Part shown: in pieces, positions 1 to 9,427 of the stretch | Layout of the letters: every line of letters begins with the position of its first letter | Position numbering within the stretch: the first letter of the stretch is position 1 | Assembly: GCA_018066245.1 (NCBI GenBank) | Contig: JAGHRT010000049.1 | Location: 1 to 32,410 of the forward strand | Source: Candidatus Equimonas faecalis | GTDB lineage: Bacteria > Bacteroidota > Bacteroidia > Bacteroidales > Bacteroidaceae | Direction of reading: 5' to 3' | Length of the DNA: 32,410 nt | Made by a program: the position numbers and the translations under genes | The notes under the pieces: model-generated | What the model saw: only the letters and a program-made list of their open reading frames with translations | Databases searched by the model: none | Told to the model about the DNA's origin: nothing

Positions 1-14
1 CCCATATTGTATGA

Positions 15-88
15 GGGAAAGAATGGGCCAAAGGTCCATAGGTGTATACCCTAGGGCAGAGCGACCTCAGGAAGCGCCGCCCTGGGGG
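15..88 (+). repeat. Dispersed repeat, copy 1
   Basis: This segment of about 74 bases aligns with 2191-2262 with few differences. Shared blocks include GGGCCAAAGG, CCATAGGTG, GGCAGAGCGACC and GCGCCGCCCTGGGG. Both copies lie in the same orientation and flank the ATPase gene at 582-2138. Confidence 0.75.
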
Positions 89-523
89 CAATGGTTGCCG
101 TACATACGGCCGCGGCAATGCGTGTTACAGCTCGTCATCCTACTGTGTGTGTGCCCCTACCTACGGCGGCGCTCCCTGCGGTCGCTTGAAAGTCCTGAAA
201 GGACGGTATAACGGAGGGTAGGGCGTGAGCCCTGCCTCACTCCAGAAGCCTTTTCTTTGGGAGCGCTGTAAGTGCGACATGTTTCAAGTAAAATGGTAAT
301 TATATCGCACATACAGTGCTTCCATAAAGAATCAAACACAAAAGACAGGGCTGACGCCCTATCCTCCAATCTGTCGCACCTTCGGTGCTCTATACAACGC
401 AGGGCTTTCAGCCCAATTCTCCCATTGTTCACTCTCTCACTTTTCACTCTCCAAAATGTCAGTTTGGTATAACATAAGTTACGGGGTTTTATGACAAAAC
501 ACCAATTCCAAGGGCTGCCTTGC

Positions 524-552
524 TTGTGTTTGAGAAATTTTTCATAAATTTG
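524..552 (+). promoter_or_regulatory. Putative Bacteroidetes promoter of the AAA-ATPase gene
   Basis: A perfect -7 element TAAATTTG lies at 545-552. A weak -33 TTG lies at 524-526, 18 bases upstream. The leader to the ATG at 582 would be about 22 bases. Confidence 0.5.
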
Positions 553-581
553 CGGTCAGAAGTACTTTCACCACTGCAAGT

Positions 582-2138
582 ATGAAAACATTCAACACAG
601 CGGGTACTTGTCGCCCGAACGAACACTACATGGTGGACATCACCGAGCGTTTGGAAATTATCCGCAAGATGATTGCCAAGGGGGACTATTTCTGCATCAA
701 CCGTGGCAGGCAGTATGGCAAGACTACGACATTGGCAGCTCTGGCTGAATATCTTAAGACTGATTATTGTGTATTTAGCATCAGCTTTGAGGGTTTGGAT
801 GATAGCGTCTTTGCAAGCGCGGCCACAGTTTGTACCGCGTTCCTCAAAATAATGAAAAGGCACGCAAGAGTCAACGGAGCGTCAGAGGCCATGCAATCGC
901 TTCTCAAAGATGTCGCACCAATTGGGTGCGAGGAAATTGCGAGCACAGACTTTGCAGAAGTTATAGATGAATTATGTGTTCTCTCCGAGAAACCTGTAGT
1001 TGTCTTGATTGACGAGGTTGATCAAGCCAGCAACAATGATGGGTTCATCACATTTCTGGGTGTGCTGCGCAATATGTTCCTATCACGCGCAATGTTCAAA
1101 ACTTTCCAAAGTGTCATCCTCGCCGGTGTCTATGACATCAAGAACTTGAAGCTGAAGATGCGCCCGGAAGATGAGCATCAGTATAATTCGCCATGGAACA
1201 TCGCGGTTCCCTTCAATGTGGATATGAGCCTTTCGGCCAAGGGCATTGCCGGTATGCTTGCTGAATATAAGGCAGAACACAACCTGGCTTTTGATGAGGT
1301 ATTTGCAGGTCAGATGATACGCGACTATACAGCCGGTTATCCATTCCTGGTGAGCCGTATCTGCCAGATTGTCGATGCTGAACGGTACACATGGGACAAG
1401 GAAGGCATACTGAAGGCGGCCAATGCTCTGCTCAAAGAGGGCAATACGCTCTTTGATGACATGCAGAAGAAACTCACTCAGTTCCCAGGGCTGTCCGATA
1501 TGTTGAAATCCATCATCTTTGGCGGTAGGCGAGTGGCCTTCAACTATTACAATCAGGATATCAACATTGCCGTGATGTTCAACTTCGTGAAGGAAGAAGG
1601 CGGAGCGACAATGATAGCTTGCCGCATATTCGAGACATGGCTTTACAACTATTACATTTCTCTGGACAAACCATCACCCATTTATCAGTTGGGCGAATAC
1701 GAAAAGAATCAGTTCGTCCATGACGGCATTATCGACATGCGCCGCCTTATGGAGCGTTTCTGCGTTCACTTCAACGAAATCTATCGCCCCGGTCACGATG
1801 ATCAGTTTGTTGAGGACAACGGCAGAAAGATTTTCCTTACTTACCTGCGCCCTATTATCAACGGCATAGGCAATTACTACTGCGAAGCCCAGACACGCGA
1901 CCTCACCCGTACTGACATTATCATAGACTATCTCGGCCAGCAGTACATTGTGGAGCTGAAGATATGGCGAGGACAGTCATATAACGAGCGTGGCGAGAAA
2001 CAGCTTGCAGAATATCTTGAACGGTACAACCTGCAAACCGGTTACATGGTAAGTTTCTGCTTCAATAAGACAAAGAAGTCCGGCTTGCTGCCTCCAGTAG
2101 AATTGGATGGGCGAACGTTGATAGAAGCGATAGTGTAG
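582..2138 (+). CDS. AAA-ATPase-like protein with C-terminal PD-(D/E)XK nuclease-like domain
   Basis: This 518-residue protein belongs to the AAA-ATPase_like / PD-(D/E)XK_9 family, which occurs in many copies in Bacteroidetes genomes. The Walker A motif GRQYGKTT is at residues 42-49 and the Walker B motif VVVLIDEVDQ at 139-148. A central helical region follows. Near the C-terminus, residues 443-460 carry D445 and the E458-L-K460 pair expected of a PD-(D/E)XK core. Length and both domains look complete, so it is probably intact. The cellular role of the family is not established; mobile or defence-related functions have been inferred for it. The gene stands alone between two direct copies of a 74-base repeat (15-88 and 2191-2262), which suggests it moved in as a unit or lies in a repeat-rich insertion site. 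The ATG is chosen because a TAAATTTG promoter element lies just upstream. Confidence 0.85.
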   Translation: MKTFNTAGTCRPNEHYMVDITERLEIIRKMIAKGDYFCINRGRQYGKTTTLAALAEYLKTDYCVFSISFEGLDDSVFASAATVCTAFLKIMKRHARVNGASEAMQSLLKDVAPIGCEEIASTDFAEVIDELCVLSEKPVVVLIDEVDQASNNDGFITFLGVLRNMFLSRAMFKTFQSVILAGVYDIKNLKLKMRPEDEHQYNSPWNIAVPFNVDMSLSAKGIAGMLAEYKAEHNLAFDEVFAGQMIRDYTAGYPFLVSRICQIVDAERYTWDKEGILKAANALLKEGNTLFDDMQKKLTQFPGLSDMLKSIIFGGRRVAFNYYNQDINIAVMFNFVKEEGGATMIACRIFETWLYNYYISLDKPSPIYQLGEYEKNQFVHDGIIDMRRLMERFCVHFNEIYRPGHDDQFVEDNGRKIFLTYLRPIINGIGNYYCEAQTRDLTRTDIIIDYLGQQYIVELKIWRGQSYNERGEKQLAEYLERYNLQTGYMVSFCFNKTKKSGLLPPVELDGRTLIEAIV

Positions 2139-2190
2139 ATTATTGCCGTTACAAGCCGGTTGAACGGTAGGCCGTGCCCATGTCGTAGAA

Positions 2191-2262
2191 GGGAAGGAAC
2201 GGGCCAAAGGCCCATAGGTGATAGCCCAAGGCAGAGCGACCGAAGGGAGCGCCGCCCTGGGG
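2191..2262 (+). repeat. Dispersed repeat, copy 2
   Basis: Direct-orientation partner of 15-88. It shares GGGCCAAAGG, CCATAGGTG, GGCAGAGCGACC and GCGCCGCCCTGGGG. Its arms contain small palindromes such as GGGCCAAAGGCCC, better preserved here than in copy 1. Confidence 0.75.
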
Positions 2263-2371
2263 ACGCAGGTGCGACAACCAACATTGTTCACTCTTTCACT
2301 GTTCACTCTCCCATTGTTCACTTTTTCATTGAAAAGAGATGGTGAATGTGAAAAAAACGAGGAAAAGGTGC

Positions 2372-2400
2372 TTGGGTATTGGAAAAAATACGTATCTTTG
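2372..2400 (+). promoter_or_regulatory. Putative promoter of the small basic protein gene
   Basis: A -7 element TATCTTTG is at 2393-2400. A -33 TTG is at 2372-2374 with an 18-base spacer. A leader of about 80 bases precedes the ATG at 2486. Confidence 0.55.
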
Positions 2401-2485
2401 CAAGCAGAAACTCAGGCGCTGAAGCTACGCCAAATATAAAACCCCTCAAATCACCTTTTAACGTAACCCTAAACACCCCACAACT

Positions 2486-2728
2486 ATGGCTAACATCAAG
2501 AAAGCTCCTGCCGAACAGGCTATCGTCAGCAGCGTTGATGCCTTCTGGGCATTGTATCTCAGCCAAAAGAAAACCGTGAGAAAAGCCATCGCCAAGCGTA
2601 TCATCGACCTTGAAGCCTCCGAGCGCCGCAACTATAAGAAGAAGGCCGATGAGGTGAAGACCGGATGCAAAGGCCGCAAGCAAGCCCGCGCCATTGCGGA
2701 AAGCATGGACGAAGGCAAGCTCATCTGA
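2486..2728 (+). CDS. Small basic protein of unknown function
   Basis: This 80-residue protein is not recognised. It is strongly charged, with many lysines and arginines: residues 27-38 contain several K/R residues and the middle holds KKKADEVKTGCKGRK. It has no signal peptide or membrane segment and one cysteine. The composition would suit a nucleic-acid-binding or ribosome-associated protein, but no motif proves this. It has its own promoter (TATCTTTG at 2393-2400) and ends well before the LicD gene, so it is probably monocistronic. The ATG follows an A/C-rich leader typical of Bacteroidetes starts. A toxin-antitoxin role is possible only in principle, since no partner gene lies beside it. 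Confidence 0.6.
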   Translation: MANIKKAPAEQAIVSSVDAFWALYLSQKKTVRKAIAKRIIDLEASERRNYKKKADEVKTGCKGRKQARAIAESMDEGKLI

Positions 2729-2753
2729 CGGCTAAGCCACTAAACGGCACATG

Positions 2754-2839
2754 AGAAGTGAGGAAACGGCACGCCCCCTACCCTAACCCGTTGCCCCTGG
2801 GCCACGGAACGTAGCTGCACCGTCCGTTCCCTCACTTCT
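2754..2839. other. Long-armed inverted repeat between the small protein and LicD genes
   Basis: Arm 2754-2769 (AGAAGTGAGGAAACGG) pairs with 2824-2839 (CCGTTCCCTCACTTCT) at 15 of 16 positions. The 54-base C-rich loop contains smaller palindromes such as GCCCCTGGGC. No T-run follows, so a simple terminator is unlikely. It lies directly upstream of the LicD start at 2862. Confidence 0.6.
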
Positions 2840-2861
2840 TGCCTGCCACCCCCGCAAGCCC

Positions 2862-3668
2862 ATGTCCACCGCCCTCACACATTATTTATATACGCACCTG
2901 CGCGAGGCTCAGTTGAAGCAGCTCGCCATCTTGCAGGAAATCCACCGCATCTGCACCGCCCACGCCATTGACTACTGGCTGGACGGCGGCACGTTGCTGG
3001 GCGCCGTGCGCCACGGCGGCTTCATCCCTTGGGACGACGACATCGACATTGCCATGCGGGAAGAAGACCTGCCGCGCTTTGCCGAAGCCTGCCGCACGGA
3101 ACTGCCTGACCATCTCTACCTCCAAACGACGGACACGGAACCCGCCTGCCGGCTGCCCATCTGCAAGGTGAGGGACAAGGAGTCGTTCCTCGTGGAATAT
3201 GCCGACGACTTCACGCGTCCCTACGGCAAGGGGCTGTATGTCGATATATTCCCCATGATACCCTACCCCAGCGTGAGCCGCCGCTTCATCAGGCGCGTGG
3301 CCGGCGGCTACTGCAAGGCCAATGCCATACTGCAAAGCCAGCACTACTACTCATGGCGGTCGTGTGCCGAACTGTTGTGGTTCGGCTCGAAACGGGCGGC
3401 TCTGAAACTGCTGTGGCACGCAGCCGTGGCCCTGCGAGGCAAAGGAGAGTACACCAGCAACGTGCTCCACAACAACGGCTACGGCATCATGCACCGCACC
3501 GACAGCGTATTCCCCACCGCGCCCATCGCCTTTGAGGGGCACACGTTCCAGGGGCCGGCCAATCCCGATGCCTATTTGCAGGACCTCTACCGCGACTATA
3601 TGAAACTCCCACCCGAGGAAAAGCGAAGGGGACATGCCGTGTTTTTCATCCCCGACCTGAAAAAGTGA
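2862..3668 (+). CDS. LicD family phosphotransferase-like protein
   Basis: This 268-residue protein belongs to the LicD (nucleotidyltransferase-fold) family. Members transfer phosphocholine or similar phospho-groups to cell-surface polysaccharides. Residues 42-62 hold the family signature: GGTLLGAVRHGG followed by W57 and the acidic cluster DDDID, which is the likely metal-binding catalytic site. There is no signal peptide, in keeping with cytoplasmic modification of glycan precursors. Length is normal for the family. No glycan biosynthesis genes adjoin it; it stands alone between a small basic protein and the frd operon, so the acceptor cannot be inferred. Upstream lies a long inverted repeat (2754-2839) and no clear promoter was seen. 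The start ATG is at the head of the conserved N-terminus. Confidence 0.85.
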   Translation: MSTALTHYLYTHLREAQLKQLAILQEIHRICTAHAIDYWLDGGTLLGAVRHGGFIPWDDDIDIAMREEDLPRFAEACRTELPDHLYLQTTDTEPACRLPICKVRDKESFLVEYADDFTRPYGKGLYVDIFPMIPYPSVSRRFIRRVAGGYCKANAILQSQHYYSWRSCAELLWFGSKRAALKLLWHAAVALRGKGEYTSNVLHNNGYGIMHRTDSVFPTAPIAFEGHTFQGPANPDAYLQDLYRDYMKLPPEEKRRGHAVFFIPDLKK

Positions 3669-3677
3669 GGGAAAGCC

Positions 3678-3708
3678 TTTGCCGCTTCGTTAAATTTTAC
3701 TAAATTTG
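3678..3708 (+). promoter_or_regulatory. Promoter of the frdCAB operon
   Basis: A textbook Bacteroidetes promoter: -33 TTTG at 3678-3681, a 19-base spacer, and -7 TAAATTTG at 3701-3708. The AT-rich leader to the ATG at 3763 has no Shine-Dalgarno sequence. Confidence 0.85.
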
Positions 3709-3762
3709 CACCTGCTTAGAAAACCCATTAAACCTTTAACATATTAAACATTTCTTTTACCT

Positions 3763-4461
3763 ATGTGGTTATTTAACTCATCCATCGGGAGAAAAGTCGT
3801 GATGTCCGTAACGGGCATTGCCTTGATTCTCTTCCTGACGTTCCATGCCTGCATGAACGTCGTTGCCCTTTTCAGTGCGGAAGGCTACAACTGGATTTGC
3901 GAGATGCTCGGTGCCAACTGGTACGCCATCGTGGCTACCATCCTGCTGGCCGGCCTCGTTGTACTCCACTTCGTGTATGCCTTCATCCTTACCCTCCAGA
4001 ACAAGAAGGCACGCGGCACCAGCCCCTACGCTGTGGCAGAGAAGCCTGAAACGGTGGAGTGGGCCAGCCAGAACATGTTCGTGCTCGGCCTCATCGTCGT
4101 GCTCGGCCTCTGCCTGCATCTGTTCAACTTCTGGTTCAACATGATGTTTGCCGAACTCGCCAATGGCGGCGTGGCCTACGTAACGAACGCCACGGCCTCC
4201 GACGGCTACGCCATGATTTGCTACACCTTCGGCGGTGCCGGCATGTGCAGCATCATCTACAGCGTGCTCTACCTCGTATGGCTCACAGCCCTGTGGTTCC
4301 ACCTGACCCACGGCTTCTGGAGTGCCCTTCAGACCCTTGGCTGGAGCGGCAAGGTGTGGTTTGAACGCTGGCGTTGCATCGGCCAGACCTACGTAACCAT
4401 CCTTATCCTTATGTTTGCAGTTGTTGTCGTGCGCTTCGCTTGCTGCGGTGGCTGCTGCTAA
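3763..4461 (+). CDS. frdC: Fumarate reductase / succinate dehydrogenase cytochrome b subunit
   Basis: This 232-residue integral membrane protein is the diheme cytochrome b558-type anchor of quinol:fumarate reductase as found in Bacteroidetes. It shows about five hydrophobic segments (roughly residues 10-35, 50-75, 105-130, 150-180 and 205-228) with histidines within or near the helices. It should pass electrons from menaquinol to the FrdB/FrdA subunits at the cytoplasmic face of the inner membrane. It is the first gene of frdC-frdA-frdB, the usual order in this phylum. In fermenting Bacteroidales the enzyme mainly works as fumarate reductase, making succinate. A strong promoter at 3678-3708 drives it. 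The reverse name, sdhC, is equally used. Confidence 0.93.
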   Translation: MWLFNSSIGRKVVMSVTGIALILFLTFHACMNVVALFSAEGYNWICEMLGANWYAIVATILLAGLVVLHFVYAFILTLQNKKARGTSPYAVAEKPETVEWASQNMFVLGLIVVLGLCLHLFNFWFNMMFAELANGGVAYVTNATASDGYAMICYTFGGAGMCSIIYSVLYLVWLTALWFHLTHGFWSALQTLGWSGKVWFERWRCIGQTYVTILILMFAVVVVRFACCGGCC

Positions 4462-4467
4462 TTACCT

Positions 4468-4493
4468 TAAACGTTAAACACTAAACGTTAAAC
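4468..4493 (+). repeat. Direct repeat between frdC and frdA
   Basis: The palindrome-like 12-mer TAAACGTTAAAC occurs twice, at 4468-4479 and 4482-4493, with a 14-base period. It sits immediately before the frdA start. It may be an AT-rich translation-initiation leader or a binding site; the sequence cannot decide. Confidence 0.6.
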
Positions 4494-4499
4494 CAACAA

Positions 4500-6478
<1,979 letters not shown>

Positions 6479-6479
<1 letters not shown>

Positions 6480-7237
6480 TGGCACGCAATATCTCTTTTA
6501 CAGTTAAATACTGGAAACAGAACGGCCCCAAGGATGCCGGCCACTTCGAGGAGAAGCAGATGCACAACATCCCCGACGACACCAGCTTCCTGGAGATGCT
6601 CGACATCCTCAACGAGGAGCTCGTCAATGAAGGTAAAGAGCCCTTCGTGTTCGACCACGACTGCCGCGAGGGCATCTGCGGCATGTGCTCGCTCTACATC
6701 AACGGCACGCCCCACGGCAAGACAGAGCGGGGAGCCACCACTTGCCAGCTCTATATGCGCCGCTTCAACGATGGCGACGTAATCACCGTGGAACCCTGGC
6801 GCTCCGCCGCATTCCCCGTGATTAAGGACTGCATGGTCGATCGCTCCGCCTTCGACAAGATTCAGGCAGCTGGCGGCTACACCACCATCCGCACCGGCCA
6901 GGCTCAGGATGCCAACGCCATCCTCATTCCCAAGCAGGATGCCGATGAAGCCATGGACTGCGCCACCTGCATCGGTTGCGGTGCCTGCGTAGCTGCTTGT
7001 AAAAACGGTTCCGCCATGCTCTTCGTCAGCAGCAAGGTCAGCCAGTTCGCCCTCCTTCCCCAAGGTCGCGTAGAGGCTGCCAAGCGTGCCAAGGCCATGG
7101 TAGCCAAGATGGACGAACTCGGCTTCGGCAACTGCACCAACACCCGTGCCTGCGAAGCCGTATGCCCGAAGAACGAGAGCATTGCCAACATCGCCCGTCT
7201 CAACCGCGAGTTCCTCAAGGCCAAGCTTGCTGATTAA
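6479..7237 (+). CDS. frdB: Fumarate reductase / succinate dehydrogenase iron-sulfur subunit
   Basis: This 252-residue protein carries electrons between FrdA and the heme subunit. The N-terminal ferredoxin-like domain has the [2Fe-2S] ligands C62, C67, C70 and C89. The C-terminal domain has CATCIGCGAC (C161, C164, C167, C170), C174, and C219, C225 and C229, which together can hold one [4Fe-4S] and one [3Fe-4S] or [4Fe-4S] cluster. The start overlaps the frdA stop in TAATG. A hairpin at 7257-7290 probably ends the operon. Length and cysteine set are complete, so the complex should be functional. Confidence 0.95.
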
Positions 7238-7256
7238 AGTATATTAAAGTCTAAGT

Positions 7257-7290
7257 CCTCACCTGTGCTAACAAAAGTCCACAGGTGAGG
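7257..7290 (+). terminator. Hairpin terminating frdCAB
   Basis: CCTCACCTGTG at 7257-7267 pairs perfectly with CACAGGTGAGG at 7280-7290 (11 bp, 12-base loop). The following sequence is only T/C-rich (GCTCTCTCATTT), so the T-tract is weak. Confidence 0.65.
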
Positions 7291-7373
7291 GCTCTCTCAT
7301 TTGATATATGAGGTAGCGCAACTTCTTCCGGCCGAAGTGTGCCAAGCACATAGAAGCCACGACATATTAACTT

Positions 7374-7385
7374 GGACTTAAGTCC
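7374..7385. other. Perfect 12-base palindrome
   Basis: GGACTTAAGTCC lies just upstream of the long rod-like hairpin at 7387-7524. It could be a dimeric regulator site or part of the hairpin element's boundary. Nothing else supports a specific role. Confidence 0.4.
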
Positions 7386-7386
7386 T

Positions 7387-7524
7387 TGTTCTCGTCTTAC
7401 GAAACCGCCAAAACTTCCTGTGTGAGAACAAGTGATGATAGTTCACGCTTGCAAGGCGTGAATTGTTCGCACTTTCCACACAAAGGCGCTTGGCGGTGCC
7501 CGTAAGACGGAAATGCAAAGAACA
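7387..7524. other. Long rod-like inverted repeat, possible structured RNA or MITE
   Basis: Nested arms pair in register over 138 bases: TGTTCT 7387-7392 with 7519-7524; CGTCTTACG 7393-7401 with 7501-7509; ACCGCCAA 7404-7411 with 7490-7497; TGTGTG 7419-7424 with CACACA 7477-7482; GAACAA 7426-7431 with 7463-7468; TTCACGC 7442-7448 with 7456-7462. Small internal loops separate the helices. A T-run follows at 7533-7538. The rod shape recalls 6S-type RNA or a miniature inverted-repeat element; neither is proved. It lies in the 324-base gap between frdB and the AT-rich vWA-nuclease gene, which otherwise shows no gene. Confidence 0.6.
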
Positions 7525-7561
7525 GTTCCGCCTTTTTTATTATCCATCAATAACAATCATT

Positions 7562-9022
7562 ATGAAAAAAATCTTATTTTTATCTTTGTTTCTTTTGCAA
7601 ATCGCAATAGGTTATGCACAGAGTAACATTGTGCTTTTTGACGTTTCGGGTTCAATGGACGGCATCAACGGAGAGAAAATTCTGCCTAAAGCAAAAAGTC
7701 AACTTATCTCCTTTGTGAACTCCTTGGATTCAGCAGAAATTACCGTCATCCCTTTCACAGACAAAGTATTTGGCCAATATGAAGGCAAAGACTTTATTTC
7801 CAGTCCCATCATAAAACGGAGAGGGAATACAAACATTTTGAAGGCTTTGAACTATTTGCCAAAGGTTATAAACGATTCCGTCAAAAGTGTTTTTCTCCTA
7901 TCAGACGGACTTCAAACTACAGGTCAATCTGTTGAGCAACTTTCACAGTCGCTCAATGCAATTAAGAATGCAAACAAGAATAATTACTATTATTTTGTGG
8001 CATTGACAGAAAATATCAAAACCTCTCCACTCGCTGCAGTGTTTGACAGCGTCAATAATTTCATCCTTCTTGATAGTTTGTATATACCAACACCTAACGA
8101 GAAAGGAAGCACCTGTTCAGAAAGCCAAGTTACCAATATCCCAAGCAAGAAGTTTATTGGCAAGACTATAACAGAGAAAAGTAAATCTTTCAACTTTTAT
8201 TGGTGGTGGCTATTAATTGCATTGATTCTTATTTTACTTGTTATAAAGTCAAAGGGACTACTATCTTGGCTCTCTGTATCTAAGACGCTTCCTAACCTTA
8301 AAGAAATATCTGATTCAACGGAGGAAGTAGAAGAAGAAAAAGACCCATTCAAAAGTCTTAGAAAGGGCTCATACAAACCTTTAGCTGACGCTCCGAAAAC
8401 GACACAAACGAAGAACCCAGACGGTTCGATAACATATTCTGTGCCAGGCACTAATACAAGTATAACAAAACGACAAGATGGTACGTTCGTAGCAAAATCA
8501 GGCTGTAACAAAGGTGCAGAGATTTGGGCTCCTAATCACGCTTTGGATAGGCCTGAACCTAACGCCAAGTATGAAATACCTAATGACAAGATAGGCGCCA
8601 AGATAGATAGCGAAGGACGCACAAAATATGTTGAGCAAGAACTTAATGAAGATACTATCAACAAAGAAAGGCCCAATTTAGATGCACAAAGGCGAGAAGG
8701 TATAGGGCTAAAGCCTCATGATGGTCTGGACGCTAGCCACATTCTTGGAAAGCAAATGGGAGGCCCCAACGAAAATATCAACCTGATTCCTATGATAAGA
8801 GAACTCCAAGAACAAGGTTCAGATTGGGCTAATTATGAAAACAAAGAAGCCTCAATAACTCGTAATTTCCTTAAGGAGAACCCGGGTAAGAAATTAATAA
8901 GGACAAGAGAAATTGAATACTATCCAGGTACTAAATACCCCCAGAAAATAACTTGTCGCTTATTTGATCCTTCCACTGGAAAGGTTCTTCAAAATAGAGA
9001 CTTTGATTTTCCTAAGCCGTAG
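7562..9022 (+). CDS. Exported vWA domain - membrane helix - Endonuclease_NS_2-like nuclease fusion
   Basis: This 486-residue protein starts at the ATG at 7562, because a classic signal peptide (residues 1-20, ending IGYAQ) begins there; the frame is open for 33 more codons upstream, but those overlap the hairpin. Residues 22-175 form a von Willebrand A domain with MIDAS residues DVSGSM (27-32), T90 and D115. A hydrophobic helix at 213-228 follows, then an acidic linker. Residues about 280-486 resemble the DNA/RNA non-specific endonuclease type found at the end of polymorphic toxins: DASH with H393, GG at 400-401, N407, then a WANYEN segment (422-427). With a cleaved signal peptide and one helix the vWA would face the periplasm and the nuclease the cytoplasm. 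The gene is clearly more AT-rich than its neighbours, which suggests transfer. No immunity gene is recognisable next to it. Domain calls are good; function is inferred. Confidence 0.8.
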   Translation: MKKILFLSLFLLQIAIGYAQSNIVLFDVSGSMDGINGEKILPKAKSQLISFVNSLDSAEITVIPFTDKVFGQYEGKDFISSPIIKRRGNTNILKALNYLPKVINDSVKSVFLLSDGLQTTGQSVEQLSQSLNAIKNANKNNYYYFVALTENIKTSPLAAVFDSVNNFILLDSLYIPTPNEKGSTCSESQVTNIPSKKFIGKTITEKSKSFNFYWWWLLIALILILLVIKSKGLLSWLSVSKTLPNLKEISDSTEEVEEEKDPFKSLRKGSYKPLADAPKTTQTKNPDGSITYSVPGTNTSITKRQDGTFVAKSGCNKGAEIWAPNHALDRPEPNAKYEIPNDKIGAKIDSEGRTKYVEQELNEDTINKERPNLDAQRREGIGLKPHDGLDASHILGKQMGGPNENINLIPMIRELQEQGSDWANYENKEASITRNFLKENPGKKLIRTREIEYYPGTKYPQKITCRLFDPSTGKVLQNRDFDFPKP

Positions 9023-9059
9023 TAAGTATTTCTATGACATAGAATCCAAACAAGTATTC

Positions 9060-9090
9060 TTGCTGAAATCGCGAAGAATATGTAACTTTG
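9060..9090 (+). promoter_or_regulatory. Promoter of the alkyltransferase gene
   Basis: -33 TTG at 9060-9062, a 20-base spacer, and -7 TAACTTTG at 9083-9090. The ATG at 9110 follows after about 20 bases. Confidence 0.7.
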
Positions 9091-9109
9091 TGCTCCAAAC
9101 TACAAGCCT

Positions 9110-9427
9110 ATGCCCACTCCCTTCCAGCAGCGCGTCTATTCTGCCACCCGCCAGATACCGGCGGGCAAGGTAATGAGCTACGGCCAGTTGGCGCGAATCA
9201 TTGGCTGCGGCAGCGCACAAGCCGTCGGTCAGGCGCTGCGGCGCAATCCCTATGCTCCCGTCGTACCCTGCCACCGTGTAGTTTCTGCCGATGGCAGCCT
9301 CGGCGGTTTCATGGGTCAGCGTGGCGGAGAACAACTCCTGCGCAAACGCTTACTGCTGACATCAGAAGGTATCACCTTTGATGCCGAGGGCCGCGTTAAT
9401 CCACAGCATTTTGTCAAAACATCATAA
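9110..9427 (+). CDS. MGMT-family O6-alkylguanine-DNA alkyltransferase, short form
   Basis: This 105-residue protein matches the C-terminal catalytic domain of methylated-DNA-protein cysteine methyltransferases. The active-site motif PCHRV is at residues 53-57 with C54 intact, so it is not an alkyltransferase-like protein, in which a tryptophan replaces the cysteine. The helix-turn-helix part with YGQLARIIG and the following AQAVGQALRRNP segment, which carries the arginine-finger region, is present. The N-terminal domain of Ogt/Ada enzymes is absent, as in other short forms. It should repair O6-alkylguanine or recognise such lesions by moving the alkyl group to C54. It has its own promoter at 9060-9090 and sits between accessory genes. 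Confidence 0.88.
   Translation: MPTPFQQRVYSATRQIPAGKVMSYGQLARIIGCGSAQAVGQALRRNPYAPVVPCHRVVSADGSLGGFMGQRGGEQLLRKRLLLTSEGITFDAEGRVNPQHFVKTS

Larger units (their letters stand above)
1..581. repeat. Gene-free region of palindromic REP-like repeats
   Basis: No convincing gene is seen here. The stretch is a chain of short palindromes such as GTCCTGAAAGGAC, GGGCGTGAGCCC, GGGCTGACGCCC, GCACCTTCGGTGC and GGGCTTTCAGCCC. It also holds a longer repeat at 15-88 that recurs at 2191-2262. Near 421-457 there is a run of TTCACTC-type units, which recurs near 2283-2325. Chains of this kind are common between genes in Bacteroidetes genomes. They resemble REP elements, but no transposase is present in the window. 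Confidence 0.6.
2139..2485. repeat. Intergenic region with repeat copy 2 and TTCACT-type units
   Basis: No gene is seen in this 347-base gap. It contains the second copy of the dispersed repeat (2191-2262), then several TTCACT/TTCACTC units at about 2283-2330, matching the arrangement found at 421-457. The last part carries the promoter of the next gene and a leader of about 80 bases with no obvious structure. Confidence 0.6.

Noticed and set aside
157-447. Minus-strand frame of 96 residues in the first repeat region
   Set aside because: It consists of translated palindromic repeats.
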